Shown: in pieces, positions 49,301 through 62,235 of the stretch
How positions within the stretch are numbered: position 1 is the first letter of the stretch
Layout of the letters: each line of letters starts with the position of its first letter
Origin: Pterobdella sp. o SKG-2022
Lineage: Eukaryota > Annelida > Clitellata > Hirudinida > Piscicolidae
Assembly: GCA_964035795.1 (NCBI GenBank)
Contig: OZ038320.1
Coordinates: 13,308,626 to 13,372,625, forward strand
DNA length: 64,000 nt
Direction of reading: 5' to 3'
Notes under the pieces: generated by a model
What the model was told of the DNA's origin: nothing
Databases searched by the model: none
Seen by the model: only the letters and a program-made list of their open reading frames with translations
Translations under genes and position numbers: made by a program

Positions 49301-49733
49301 CTCCGATAGTAGGTATCGACGAACTGATATTCTGGTATCGTTGTTATTTAGCTTTGCGAATGGTATTTTTGACAACGGCAAGGCAAGCTGCTTAAGTGTG
49401 GAATTGGCAGATCTTTTATTCAATAATTTCAAGTGGATGTTATGCTCAGGGTGGCAGTCTATAATAATTTATCCCAAATGAATGGCTTATTTCGTGAATT
49501 ACGCTTTAGTAGTATCAATATTCTAGGTCCACTGCTGTCAACCACAGTTACTGAGTTGCAGCATATAATCCAATTAGAGTAAAAATAATTGTAATTTTTT
49601 AGGTTATCAAAATTTTTTAAAATTTTTTATAGAGCTTGCCATTTCATCAAAAATTAGCTTGTTATATGAATTTTGAAGAGCTAAAGAGAAATTGAATCGG
49701 GTGGAGTTGCCTTTGAAGAAGAAGCTTCAATAA
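43390..49733 (+). CDS. reticulon (RTN family), short N-terminal isoform
   Basis: Membrane protein whose paired hairpins curve tubular ER. Exons: 43390-43480, 45357-45395, 45551-45662, 46308-46364, 46531-46574, about 46802-46828, 47088-47135, 48199-48268, 48721-48767, 49075-49133, 49679-49733. Phases agree except around the sixth, whose 3' end I could not place. The N-terminus is only about 30 aa before the reticulon homology domain, which reads YDLIYWKDVKLTG, then hairpin 1 (SFVFLLSLALFSVLSV...), IYKNILSAIRKTGETNPF, LRNLLLIKDLVDSL, then hairpin 2 (GLVLWLLTYIGSWFNG...), FTIPMFYKVYK and EINHYLELVQKK. Each block aligns with vertebrate RTN family sequence. The C-terminus KKKLQ is a dilysine-type ER retrieval signal. 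The intron after 47135 appears to start with GC. A family A repeat lies in the last intron. Confidence 0.93.
49205..49580 (+). repeat. dispersed repeat family A, near full-length
   Basis: Copy within the last reticulon intron: TAAACTGCTCATAACTTAGC, TATAACCTGGATAACAGTAG, GGTATCGTTGTTATTTAGC, TTTGACAACGGCAAGGC, GGCAGTCTATAATAATTT and CATATAATCCAATTAGAG. The minus frame 49241-49432 is a chance frame through it. Confidence 0.7.
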
Positions 49734-50289
49734 TGATATTTATTATCGCCGTCATTTCTAATCAGTGTTTTTATTATAAGCAATCAATTAATATTTATTT
49801 CTTATGTAACACATCTATTTAATTATCTCAATCTACTACATCATGTCATCATGAAAAATCTTTATTGATTATCAGTCCCTTATAAGTGTGTTTCTTAACG
49901 ATTGTACTTTTTAATCATCAAATCTTGGTTTATATATTCATGTTCCATTGATATTATATGATTTTCAACGTTTAAATTTTAACAAATAGTCTTTTACTAC
50001 GTATTGTCGAAAAAAAATAAATTTTCAGTTGAAATATACTTTATTTAGTACATATCTTGAAAGATTAAGAATTAATAATAAAGGTCTGGAGTTAACAATT
50101 TAAAAAAACTGTATGGCTTAAAATTTAAGTTTGCTCTTTGATCAAAGTTTCTTTAGATTTTTATTCGATTCTTTTAACTGTTTGGTGATTTGTAGTGTAG
50201 ATTACAGAAAAATAAAATTTTTGATTTATAATTTCAGTATTTTAATTCAATTAAATGATTAACCTAAATCTATTTTCGTGTCGTGCCAT

Positions 50290-52330
50290 TGAGCCCATAA
50301 TAAATTTAGATTTGTTGAGAGTATATATAACTCACAGCGCTCCTCACATCCTTCGGAGGCGCTCAGGTATAAAATGCCTAAACAGAATGAGTTGAGGTAA
50401 TAAGTGAAAATAGTATATAAAAAAATATTTGGAATAAAGAGATAGAAAGTTAAAAAAGAAGCAGATTTAGCATAAAAATGAGAAGGAATAATAAAAAGTT
50501 AATAAGTTTAGACCAGCACGCTTAAGACGTAGCATGAGGTCAGAAAGATCAATAATATAGGAATTTCGTTCATAAGATTACAAGTCTTATATGAAAAATG
50601 ATAATGAAGAGGTAGCCAGTAAACATAAATAAAAAATGGAGAAATATAGAGATGTTTGGAGGTATGAGAGAAAAAGTGAGCAGTTGAGTTGAGAACTTCA
50701 GTAAGAGGGTGAAAAATACATTATAGTGAAAAATTACAGTAGTCATAGCAAGAAAAAATACGAAAGTAATCAAGAATTTTAAGAAAAGCATCATCAAGAT
50801 AAGAAGAGATTTTTTTGATGCATCGGAGGTGTCAAAACCACAGAAAGAATTTGAGATTAATAAAAAAAAAAGTCTTGGATTTTTTTTAAAGAAATCCAAG
50901 ACTGCAAATAATGGAAGATGGATGAATAGTAAGGTCAGAAGAGGAAATGGAAGGGAAAGAAGAGGGGAGAGTTTTAGACTTAGAAAAATAAAATTTATTT
51001 TTGAAGGATTGAGTTTAAGATGCCAAAAGTCACTCCAAGCAATAATAAAATTAAAATAGTAAGTTAGTTTTGAAAGAGTGGAAGAAAAATAAAAAATAGT
51101 GGATCGTCAGCAAAAAGCCGACTTTGAAAAAAGAAAAACTCATTGGGACAAAAAGGTGAAAAGTATAAAGAATAAATAGAAGATGCTCGAGAAAATACTC
51201 TTAAAAAACGCTATAAAGAACAGAGATAGGAAAAGAAAAATTAATGAAAGAAACGGTAGAAAGACGGTTAAAAAGAGGTAAGCCAGGAAAGGGAGAAGCC
51301 AGAAATACTAAATGAAAAGTCAAGATGTCGAAGTATAGTGGGTACAGTATCAAAAGCAGAAGAAAAATCGATAGAAAGAAGAGAGTTGACCAAAGTCAGA
51401 GGCTAGAAGAGTATAAGAAATTTTTAAGACAGTTTTCAATAGAGTAGACGGCTCAAAAGCTAGATTGAGGCATAGGAAAGAGCTTGTTGGAGATAAAAAG
51501 CTTTACCAAAAAATTAAAAAAAAAATTGAAAATACGACGATAGTTAGAGATCGTGGAAAGGTCGAAAAAAGATTTTTTCACAATACTGTAGTGATAATAA
51601 AACAATTAAATGAAATAGGAAATTTAGAAGTAGAGAAATTTAGTAGAAAGGTTTAAAAAATTAAGAATAAAAAAATAGATGGAAATAAAATATTTATTGA
51701 AAATTTTGGATGGAATTAGGTCAAGAGAACAGGGAGAAAAAATATAGATTCGGTTTTGATTAGTAAAGATAATGGGTGAAAATTGAGGGTGAGAAAGATA
51801 AGGAGGGCAAAAAACTGGGAGTGTGTACGATGAAGTGTTATTACATGTATGAGAAAAATCCTATTGTGAAGGAAATTATGGATATCTTGAAAAGTGAAGA
51901 AGGGGATTTTTTTGAAAGAATACGATTGAGATTTTTCAACGAGAAAAAAAGAAAAAGAAAACTTTGATGTAACAAATGAAGAAAATGGAGTGTTTGAAAG
52001 GAAACAGAGAATGATAGGCTGATAACTGGGAGAATCAAAAATGAGAAAGAGGGAGAAGAACAGAAAAAAACCTTTAAGTTCGCCCATGATAGTTTGGATT
52101 TGGGATATTCACAATCAAACCAAGAAGCTTTGGAGCAGAAGAAATAGCAGAAAAAGCTAATGGTGAGAAAGATGTTTAGATCATTAATAAAAAGAGAGTT
52201 TAAAACAAAAACAAAATCAGAGAAAGAAGAGGAGTTGAAAAAAGAAATAAATAAATTTGAAGGAGATTGTTGGAGGTAGACGTGTAGATAAATTAATTTC
52301 AGAAAAATTAAAAGTCAGTATTCGTAAGTT
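50290..52330 (-). mobile_element. L2/CR1-like LINE, strongly decayed
   Basis: About 2 kb of purine-rich plus strand. The minus strand retains the same C-terminal order as the copy at 42008: SSIICSLGFL, YLDDAFLKILDYF, YDYCNF, HPLTEVLNSTAHFFSHTSK and a WLPLHYHFSYKTC block. These are spread over several frames with stops. The 3' end lies near 50290. Long plus-strand lysine-rich frames in this stretch are shadows. Confidence 0.7.
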
Positions 52331-52639
52331 TCAGATTGGTGTAAGCTAATCATAACATTTGAAACTCAGTACAAGTTACTTTTTAAATTTGGTCTGTGAC
52401 AAAATTTTGACTGGTGAAGGCGCTAAGGTGCTTATCGCTGTCTACTCCCAATGACTACTAAGTGCCTTATATTAACCTTTATTCATTCCACGTTCACAAT
52501 ATATTAGGAAGATGCATTGACCAATCAAATTTGTTTCATGTTTTTTGAGGTTCATGTATTAACCTTAATTAAATGAAGAAAATTGTAAGAGGCCCACTAA
52601 AGATATATAAATTCTTAGCTAACTCTTTTCATAATAATA

Positions 52640-52960
52640 ATAATGTGAAATACTTATATAGCGCCTTCTACGCATTGTTCAGAGGCTCTCTGCTATGAAC
52701 TGCTTGGAAAAATAGGTTTTTATGTTTCTAAGAGAAATAGGATAGAGAGGAGATTTAAGATTTGGAAGAAGAGAGTTCTAGAGAAATGAACCAGAAAAAA
52801 AAACCATACCAAATATTGCTTCAAAAACAGGTTGAAAAAAGATGATTTAAGTTGCTTCCAGTCTATTCGTATTAAATCTTTATAAAGGTAGGCTCATTAA
52901 ATCGAAATAAGTTGAGTTAATAGTGAAAAGACAGTGATGATCACACCCGTGATGAAGTGT
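52640..52960 (-). mobile_element. L2/CR1-like LINE, short 3' end
   Basis: TATATAGCGCCTTCTACG and CTCTGCTATGAACTGCTTG are the complement of the 3' UTR and ORF end of the LINE at 42008 (AAGCAGTTCATAGCAGAG, then CGCTATATA). The ATT-type tail lies at 52630-52645. It is a 5'-truncated insertion of a few hundred bp. Confidence 0.75.
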
Positions 52961-54684
52961 TGAAACCCTCTGAGTTACAAAACGTTATTTTAAATCCAAT
53001 AAGTAACATTTTAAAGCTATCTTTAACTAAAGAAGCACAAATTTACAAGCTAAAAAATTTATTCATATTTTTACATAATTTTTCGTTTGAAATGAAACGA
53101 GTTTCTTTCAGGTTCTTGGTCCTTCATGTTTGCGAGCGGCCTCCTTCATTGTGATTGGTTATTTAATATAAGTCTCAAACCATTCGAAACTATCTCAATT
53201 TGAATTTGAGATTTTGAAAATTGTTTCAAAAATCTTTTGAACATGGGAAAATCTATTTTATCATTAAAAAATTTATGAAAATAGTTTTGTGCTTGACAAA
53301 CCTTTACGCTTACTGTAGAAAGCATAATGTTTATTTCACTGACCAATAAGATTGAAGCAGAAAGGACCAATCATAGAATTTAAAAAAAAAACCACACTAA
53401 TCTTTTTCAAATACCATAACACATAGCAACACAATAAAACCCCATAACACATAACAACATTTCAACATATAAAAATCCCATAACACACTGTAAATACTGT
53501 GCTTTTTTTGAAAACCCCTGTGATTAGTCCATTCTGCTTCAATATTATTGGTAAGTGGAAAAAACTCATGCTTTCTATAGTAAACGGGAACTTCCACTAA
53601 GTGCTTGTACTTGATCGGGCTAATTATGACAAGCAATTTACCCTTGCTATAGAAAACAAAACGTTTTTTTCACTGACCAATAGGATTGAAGCCTATTAGG
53701 ACTAATTTTAGAATTTGAAACTTTGAATAATATCATTTATTTTAAAAATCTTTATAAGAAATCGCAAAACAAAACAAAACCAAAACAATGCAGAAAAAAA
53801 ATTTTAAAAATCTGGTTCAAACCTGTTTTAATGAGTGAGAAAAACGTTTTTTTTTTCAATAGTTAGCGTGAAATTTCACTGCTAATTATGTTGTGATGTA
53901 ATATTTCAAGCATAGAAGTTCGTTATTTAAGCATGTATAAAACAAACACGAAAGTTGCAAAATCCGGCCTAGTCATCCGATTTGGAAATGAGCTGTAAAC
54001 AGACTGAGATGCCGATTATAAGAAAATGACACTGATACTAAAATCTACATGAAAAATATTTACATGATCAGTTTACAACTTGATTTCCAAAGATTCCTTT
54101 CCCAAAAGGGGGACCTTAAGCACACCAAAAACTACAACGATTCTTCTCTACTGTAGAAAAACTCGTGAATCTGAAAAACAAACCTTGACTCATACACGAA
54201 CAAAAATTTACATGAATTCAGGTTTAAACTAAACAGTGTTAAAATTTAAAATTATGAATTGAAAGTTCTTCCCTAAAATTAAAATTTCATAGTTATGTGT
54301 TACAAAGGTTATTGCTTTGAAAAAATCAATAGAATCAGTTGAAGTACCCTGACATTTATTAAGTTTAGATAAGATTTCTGTTGTATTTTTTAGCCCTTAG
54401 TCTTAGATGCCAAAAGTAATATTGAGAAATCTTGCGTACAAAGCTGGAATCCTCCAGCCATTCATGGCAACAGGGGTACTATAATAAGAATAGAAAATGT
54501 TCAGCGAAAATTCCAAAAATTAAAAACAGATAAGTTCATTGACATATAATAAACGACTGAAAGCTCTAAGATTAACAACTCTGGCGGAGAGGTGGATTAA
54601 AGGAGACTTAATGAAAGTAAATGGACTAATTAAGAATTACTCAGTATTAAGAGCCAATGTACAATATTATACAGTATTATAAAT
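52961..54684. other. spacer with a short local repeat
   Basis: A segment with CACTGACCAATAAGATTGAAG at 53337 recurs as CACTGACCAATAGGATTGAA at 53671, and fragments of it (GACCAATCATAG) reappear near 63632. A palindrome-like CCACACTAATC and CATAACACATA motif is repeated around 53400-53490. No gene was recognised; the frames at 52957, 53146 and 53397 lie in this repeat-rich DNA. Confidence 0.4.
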
Positions 54685-54825
54685 ACTTATCAAAACGTTA
54701 GCCTTACGCTTAGGCTAAACTTATCGAAAATTATAGCTTTTGACTTTCAATAAATGTATTAAAAATTTCTCTTATTTGATGTTTTTCGTTACAAAATATT
54801 GAAGAAAAATACATACGATGTCTCT
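54685..54825 (+). mobile_element. foldback family B, single-arm copy
   Basis: Contains AACGTTAGCCTTACGCTTAG, AACTTATCGAAAATTATAGC and CGATGTCTCTGAAAAGTTAT, in the order of the right arm of the element at 25096. No coding capacity. Confidence 0.6.
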
Positions 54826-56269
54826 GAAAAGTTATATTCCAATAATCGTTTCCAGAGTGAGTGAAACACTACTGGAATGTCTTACCAATAAAAATCAAAA
54901 AGTTTAAATCAATTTTAGACTTTAAGAAAAACCTTGAAATCTACAAAACAGAAAACAAGGCGTTTATGAATGAAAACTATTACTAGAATGTTTCAACTAC
55001 CTTGCTACAAAAAGTTGAGAACGAAGCAATATATTCTAATTACATCAAAAAAATCGTTTAAAATTGCCTTAATATAAAAGATATTTTTTGCGATGGTGTT
55101 TGGACGTTATATTTGCTTTGAGAAAATTAAAGTATCACATGCTTCAGTAATTTAAAAATGTAAAGTTCCTTTTAAATTCAAAATGAAAAGTATTAGAAAT
55201 TGAATAAAAATCATTCAGTTTGAGATGTTAAACAATTAGTGAAATTTAAAAAAAATAAATGATTAGACGAATTTAAACAAAAATTAAATTTAAATAATTT
55301 CTAAAAATCAAATAATATTATAATTTAATATAAAAGAAATTAATATTTTTTAAAAAATATTAATTTGAATATTTTTATGATTTAAAAAATAAATTCTCGT
55401 AATAATGCCATGGGCTATAATCTTTAGTCATAAATAAAAAGGCGAATGCGTTAGCATTATTTTTTTGCTATGGAGCATCAGAATTTTCTTTTGGTACATA
55501 TGACTTCTTATTGTGCTTCTGAAACACTCTGGAACAAGTTTGGTAACGTTATGTTTAATCAGTTGTATTTATTTAGCAAACATCCAAGTTATCTTAAAAT
55601 AAATCTCACCTAAAAAACAGTATTCCAACGACGAATGCAAGGCTGAATGAAATAACAGAAAGGGCCACTCTTACAAATGAAGTATCTATATAATGAAAAT
55701 AAATGCACTATTTATTTTCAACATTGGTGTCATTTTTTATTTGGATTTAGTGGAAAGTTATAAAGTTAAAATATATATTATAAAATAAACATGATAATAA
55801 AAGTGCAATTACATAATCATGAGCAAGATTTGCAAAACAATTCAAGTTACAAAGGCTATGCTTTAAAGAAGGAAACACTGAACTAATACATGATGAGGAT
55901 ATTGCTTTTCACTCATTTTTATTTGTGCTTAAATTGAAATATGTTCATCATCTTTATTTGACTTGATGGTGTGCATGAATAGAGAAAAAGGGTTACATAG
56001 TTGATCGCTGTGGTTTCAACTAGTGGGTTAAAACAGAGAGCTTAAAATCTACTGCTAATTTTTTAAAGTTTAATTATATTTTTAAAATATTTGATTATTA
56101 TTTTTATTATGTGAATGATTATTATTTCGATAACTTATTTAAACTTCATATAACCAACTAAATTCAACATTTAATATTTATTTAAAAACTTTATATTTAT
56201 ATATTATGTTGGTTTTATTTTTTTAACTAAAATTTTTTTATAAGCAAACTTAAACATATGCAAACAACG
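54826..56269. other. spacer, nothing recognised
   Basis: AT-rich, without open frames of note, recognisable repeats or splice-bounded coding blocks that I could identify. Confidence 0.45.
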
Positions 56270-56560
56270 CAACAAACTTATAGCCTGGGTAATGAAAGAA
56301 AATGCTTAATGGCCCATATAAGAAGAATAAGATTCAGATAGATAGGCCATATTCCACGTCACGAAAATCTGCTAAAAATCGTCTGAAGGCGGAGGAAAGA
56401 AAAACGATCATAAAGAAAAATGTTGGATGACATGATGGAAGAGGCTTTGAAGGAATAAAGAAGAAGGCTGAAGATAGAAGAAAATCAAAAAACCCGACTT
56501 GAAAAACCTGCCGATGGCAGGAGAGGTATGATGAGGGGCAAAATCAAAAAATTCTAACTA
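56270..56560 (+). mobile_element. LINE ORF2 C-terminal remnant
   Basis: Plus strand reads CLMAHIRRIRFR, IGHIPRHENLLKIV, RKMLDDMMEEALKE and RRLKIEENQK, with stops between blocks. This is the usual extreme C-terminus of non-LTR retrotransposon proteins (GHxxRxxxLLKxV... DDMxEE...). It is of the second clade rather than L2-like. Confidence 0.55.
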
Positions 56561-57039
56561 ATAATAACAAGAACTACGAGAAAAAATTTCAATCATATAT
56601 ATAAAACTTTAAAACAATAAATAAAACTTCAATCGGCCTTTCAAGGGTATAATGGTATAACGTGATGAAAGAGGAAAAAAAATCAATGATTCTATTATAA
56701 AAGATACTTAAAAATAGTTTTAATTGTTAGATTTTACAATGTTAGGATTTTTTTATTCATAGTTACATGCCCTATCATGGTATTAAAGTAATTAATATGT
56801 GGACGAAAAATAACGTAAAATGATTCCTGTAAGTTTTTATATATTTCACTTTTTATCTTATATAGTATTTCTACCAAATAGTTTATATGATGTTTACAAT
56901 TCAAGTTGTCAAATATTATTACTAAGTGAATTTATAAGTAGTAGGTTTATTATTTAATACAAGATTCATAATATTTATATTGAACTTGGTGTTTATATTT
57001 TCAAAAAATGTATAAGTTTCATTTGTATTGCCTATTTAT

Positions 57040-58120
57040 TTATATTTATTTAGCGCACTTTTCACAAAATAAACATGTATCAGAGGCGCTTAGAAGTACA
57101 AATATAGCTTATGAAGAGATTATAGTCTATACAAATAAGTCTTGAGCGATGGTTTGAATGATTGACGAGAAAGTGATATGATTTCATTAAAGAGAGCGTT
57201 CCATATTGAAAGGGCTGCATGGCTCTACTGAAGTATTTTTTTCTGCCAACTGGTTGGTGAGTTTCTCGATCTAAATGAGGAGAAAACATTCCTATTGTTG
57301 GTGAGATTGTAGAGATATTCAGGGGTTTTTTGAGTGATGACAGTTGTACGTAAGAAACTATTTTGCAAATGAGCCTTTTGAGTATAGCAAGCCAGTGAAG
57401 CTTGTCTAGACATTGGGTAGATGGTGTGAAGACGTCACAGTTGAGAACAATGGGTGCAATATGGTTTTGAAGTTTTGTAGTTTCCTAATGAGTGTAGATG
57501 GAAGAGAGTAGAGAAGGGAATTGCAGTAGTTTAGTCTAGAAATGATGAGAGCAAGAGCGAGATTGTAAGCTGTTTGAAAAGTGAGGCTTTTATGAATGTG
57601 TTTGATGGCTTTGATATGTATGTTACATTGTTTGGCTATTGAAGAGATGTGTTGGTCGAAGGAGAGGGTGTTATCGATGATGACGCCGAGTAATTTTATT
57701 TCAGAAGAAATTTTTATATTCTATGATATAATAATTTCGAAAAAAATCATTAATACTATGTAATTCATCATTAATGCCACTAATCATTTGTTCATAATTT
57801 CCATTGATGATAGGAAAAGAAATAAAAATATCATCTGCATGAATAAGATCCTCGTATTTATTATTCTTGGTAAAAAAGACATTAATAAATATAATAAATA
57901 ATAAAGGACTTAATATTGAGCCTAGGGTACTCCCATAAATTTTATCAAATGTTTAGATTGCACCTCATTTAAACCAATCACTTGTTTTCTATTTTTTGTA
58001 TAAGATCCTATCCACTTTTGATAGAAAATTTAGTTTATATAGTTTTTAAGACAATAAATCAAAATTTATACAATAAAAAGCCTTAGCTAAATCCAGAACC
58101 GCCTAATATAACAGTTTTTT
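57040..58120 (-). mobile_element. L2/CR1-like LINE fragment including YADD region
   Basis: The minus strand shows QKWIGSYTKNRKQVIGLNEV and then a decayed GSxLGSILSPLLF region near 57900. HADDIFISFP follows near 57840, a changed YADD box. Then come CNIHIKAIKHIHKSLTFQTA and LIISRLNYCNSLLYSLPS (57520-57620) and a C-terminal remnant to 57040. Frame breaks and a probable small deletion separate the RT palm from the C-terminal part. The 61-69 codon frames at 57080-57413 belong to it. Confidence 0.75.
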
Positions 58121-58224
58121 TATTTCATGTTTTTTACAATGTCATACTTAAGCATATTTAAAATCAAGTTTGTTGATTTATTTATCAAAAAGCTATACTG
58201 GTTATTGTTGATAACATTGTTTTT

Positions 58225-58665
58225 TAAGTATCATGGTAAGGCTATACTTACTGAAAGTTATAGATTTTTTGCTTAATAACTTTGCTAAAATTCTTTCATG
58301 AATCGGCGTTAACAACTTTTCAATAGAGTTGTTGTTTTCAATTAAATACTTTTTAATTTTCCCATGTTTAATATATTTTCTATTGTTATTTATTTATTCT
58401 TTTTTAAACTCATACATTTCATTGAAATAATTTTGTATTTTTATGTGTTTTTTTTTTATTTCTATCAATTTAATTTCTATTTTTTAATTTTTTCTAGCAC
58501 TCATGTCACACTTCGTCAAATGGAAAGGAGTTATGATGATGTAACTAATAAAATATAATAAGGTTCAACTCATATAAATTTTTAGTTTCGAAAAAAATGA
58601 AATGTCTCTGAAATCATTTTGAAGATTAAAAATTCAAAAAAAAGATACACAAGATGTTTCTGAAA
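58225..58665 (+). repeat. foldback family B fragments
   Basis: Two partial matches: AAGGCTATACTTACTGAAAG at 58240 and ACACAAGATGTTTCTGAAAG at 58644, with unrelated T-rich sequence between. The 64-codon frame at 58364 is a chance frame in T-rich DNA. Confidence 0.35.
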
Positions 58666-58989
58666 GGACAAGTTGGATATTTTTCAAATGTTTTAACAGA
58701 AGAGGTCAGTTAATTTTTTTTTTTTAAATAAATGAGTGCTATATAATAAAATAAAAAATTTTTTTAAAAATTGAAGTAATGAGAATGAGATGAAATAATT
58801 CATAAGCACAACATACCAGTTAATGAGGTTTTAGGCTCTGAAATGATTTCATTTAATGTTTCAGCATTCAAATTTTAAAAAATTATATGTTAAGACATTT
58901 TAAAAAAAATCTTATATAATGATCAGTTTATCCACTTTCATAAAGTCAAGTGCTCACCAATTAATTTATTTAGATGTGATATGGCGGAA

Positions 58990-61900
58990 ATGTCTACTGA
59001 TTCATAGCATAAGCTTCATTGCATGAAACATCTGACTTGAGCTGCTTTATGTTGCTTTTCATGCTAGCTCTTGTCTGGCCAATATTTTCATAACCAGGAT
59101 CAAATAAAAAAAAAGAAAAAGCAAATCAGCTTCGGTGCACTCATTACAAGAGCTGCTGTGCACAAAGCTGTTTTCCTTCACATACTAATTTTTGAAAATC
59201 ATCTCCATCTCATGGCATAAACTGAAACCTGGATAAAATCAGACGCATTTGATGCCATTAAATCGGATATATGCCCTAAAGGTTACAATGCCATTCATGA
59301 ACACAGAGGCAGCTATGATGGCAAAAGGGGGTAAAAGACTTGCCTTCATCTTTAAAAACAGCCTGGAGGACACCAAGATTGCAGGAAAATGCTTACCAGC
59401 AATTGAATGTTTGATTGCAAAAATCACCCACATCTCCAAGCCACTACTTATTATATAGACATCCAAGTTTATCTTGCTGAATTCATCGAAGAATTTTAAA
59501 TTTTACCAGAAACATTTATCATTGACCCAACAATCTAATAGTTTTTAGAGATTTCAATGCCTCATGCTCACAGAATTCACAAGTAGCAAGCATTTTTTTT
59601 CCTAAAATCAGCACCACCTCATCAACCATAAAATATAGAAATACTTGAAAAATAAAATGGGAAAGCTTGAACAAGGATCTAAATACTTCATCACTCTTCA
59701 ACTCTCACATCTCCTCCACTGAAGAATAAGCTTCCTTACTCAATGAAACAATAGTAAAAATTTTCAACATTCATGCTTCAATCAGAAAAAAATCGCTCAA
59801 ACCACCATCTTTTCACCAACATCCAGTTCCACATGAAGTTCTGAAAAGCAGACGTCTAAGCAAAATGAAAAAGAGGTATTTCAAAACTTTATCTTTCGAA
59901 GACTAACTGGTTAACGATGAGGCAAAAAAGATGGCAAGAGCTCAAATATTTATGGCAAGAGTTCACTCAATGCGAATGGAATTAAGAAGTTCAGATAACC
60001 TTCGAAGCTTATGGAAAAACCTAAGCAGTCTTCTCCATCATCAAAACGTCATAATTTTAGCAATGAGAACTGCGCCACCATCGTACAATCTTTCAACACC
60101 TTCTTCACAGAAAAAATATAAAACATTCACAAAAACATTAATTCATCTAACAATTTTTTTTCAAACACTATTTAACCACTGACCTAACTCAAGCTCATCA
60201 ATCAGCATTTTCGACAACGTCACTCCAAACGACAAAAATAATTATCAAGTCCTGCAAGAAAACATCACCCCTCGATCTTTTCCCGAATCAAGTTTTCACC
60301 AACTGCCTCGAACCTCTCTCTATAAGCCATTGCCAAACTTATCATTACTCGAAGGACGCTTTTCCAGTATATATAAAACAGTCCAAATCACCCCACTTCT
60401 CAAATGCCAAACCTTGACCAATCTTCTCCATCCAGCTTCAGACCAATTTCTAACTTTAATACTGTCTCCAAAATCATTGAAAGAGCCATTCTAATGCAAT
60501 TTTCAATCTCACATCATTAACAACCCCAATTACAGCAAATACCAGCCCGCTTATCGACTCCATCATTCTACAGAAACAACTATAACACACATACTTAATG
60601 AAAGATTCAGCACCTGCAATGAAAAGATGCTGTTCATGTGCACTAGATTTGATCTCTCTGCAGCTTTTGATACAATTAATCACTATATATCGGTGTCAAG
60701 GATTCTGCTCTCAAGTGGATTTTTCCATAATTTCTAGAAAAAAAATTTGCGAAAATGGGTAATTCATCTTTTCACATAACTTCAACAAACCACGGCGTAA
60801 CACATAGATATGTTTTTGGCCCACTTATATTGCTTTCCTATATTTTTCCTGTTGGTACCCTCAATGCAAACTCAAACCTACAATATCATCAATATACCGA
60901 CAACAACATTAATATATAAAATGAATCCCAGCAAACAAACCCCACCTTCAATAATTGAATGCGTGAGACTCTTAGAGAAATTCTTTTGCCTGAATCATAT
61001 GCAACTTAAAACAAGTAAAACTGTAATCACAAAATAAACAACTCAAAACTACCAAAAATTTGAATAGTATCAATAACATCCTCTTTAATAGCTCTGAAAA
61101 TTCTTGGAGTAATTCATGAGTCTAAACTCACTTTCAATAATCACATCACCAACTTAATAAAAATTTTCAATTATCACCTACACGTCATTCGTGCTTTCCT
61201 TACTCATGAAATGGCCAGCAACCTGGTTCAATGCTTAGTACTCAATCGCATTTATTATTGCGATTCGGCTTTCTACGGAGTGGCAAACCTTCAGTTCAAA
61301 AGATTGCAACACGTTGTGAGCAAAGGAGCCAGAATAGCACTCAACTTCAATGTAATGTATTTTAATGGAATGTAATGTAATTTAATGCGGTATTTATAAA
61401 GCGCTTTTCCTTATAGATCAAAGCGCTTGCTACAAATTTAATGTAGTGAAAACACACTGTGGAACAGGTGCTAATTTTCGGCCCACGCGGGATCGAACCC
61501 GGTAACTTTTAGATAATTAGTCCAATCCTCAACCATTGAGCTATAGGGGCCGACAATGTCAGAAACCACTATCTTTATCGCTCTCCCAAGAATAATCTCC
61601 AACGTCTTCACTGGTTCTCAGTCGAAAAATGTAGAATATATAAAATCACTTCACTAACTTTCAAAACTTTCAAACTATTCTCTCCATATTATTTTTTTTC
61701 TGTTTTAAAAACTATAAATCAACAAAGAACTCTGTGCTCTGCTGGAGCACTTCTATCAAATAAACCCACACACAACAAGATTTCCATTCGTGCCTTTCAA
61801 CATTCATCATCCAAGGTGTGAAACTCACTGCCACAACATTTAAGAAACTGCAATAATTTCACTATTTTTAAAAAACTGCCTTCAAGTTTTGACAATAATT
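58990..61900 (+). mobile_element. L2/CR1-like LINE, about 2.9 kb, interrupted by a SINE
   Basis: Longest LINE copy in the window. Plus-strand blocks in order: an apparent endonuclease-end block near 59240-59460 (RGSYDGKRG, FKNSLEDTKIAG), a linker, then RT motifs LLEGRFSSIYKT, SSFRPISNFNTVSKIIERAI (60430-60490), YQPAYRLHHSTETT, and FDLSAAFDTINHY, the catalytic LSAAFDT box, near 60650. A C-terminal half follows with ALKILGVIHESKLTF near 61100 and HFIYYCDSAFYG near 61250. Many frameshifts and stops. A SINE splits it at 61338-61556, after which CRNHYLYRSPKNNLQRLHWF resumes. Confidence 0.82.
61338..61556 (-). mobile_element. tRNA-derived SINE, copy 2, inserted in a LINE
   Basis: On the minus strand the head reads GGCCCCTATAGCTCAATGG, an A-box region, and GTTACCGGGTTCGATCCCGC, an intact B box. 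A possible anticodon stem-loop (TTGGA/TCTAA) has loop CTAATTA. The body matches copy 1: CACCTGTTCCACAGTGTG and AAGCGCTTTGATCTATA. The tail is an imperfect ATTAC repeat near 61345. It interrupts the LINE reading, so it is younger than that LINE copy. Confidence 0.85.
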
Positions 61901-62235
61901 AACCGCTTCAATTTTGCCACTTCAATACTCACATAAGAAATTTAGCAAATCTTGTTTATACCATTATAATCTCATTTTATAATATTTCCAACTTCTATGC
62001 TCATTCTAGTCATTACCATTATTTTTAAACTCAATGTTTTGAACGTGGGTGCCTCAGTTGCTTGCCTTGGCGCTTTACAAATTGACTTTCATTTCATTCA
62101 TTCATTTCACTTTCATTTTTATTATTGTTTTTTTTATTATTATATTATATATAATGCTAAAATTAGTAGCATGTTGTGACAAAGCGTTATACAAAATTTG
62201 GAAAAAAAAAACAAGCATAAAAGTCAATAGTATAC
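61901..62235. other. intronic or 3' flanking sequence of the lectin gene
   Basis: T-rich sequence between the LINE end and the last recognised lectin exon. The frames at 61997 and 62049 are chance frames. Further 3' exons of the lectin gene, if any, were not identified here. Confidence 0.4.

Noticed and set aside
50829..51967. Plus-strand lysine-rich small proteins
   Set aside because: They are antisense shadows of a purine-rich, minus-strand L2-like LINE.
61480..61556. Functional tRNA gene on the minus strand
   Set aside because: The T stem has mismatches, the acceptor stem is imperfect, and the unit continues into a SINE body that is repeated elsewhere.
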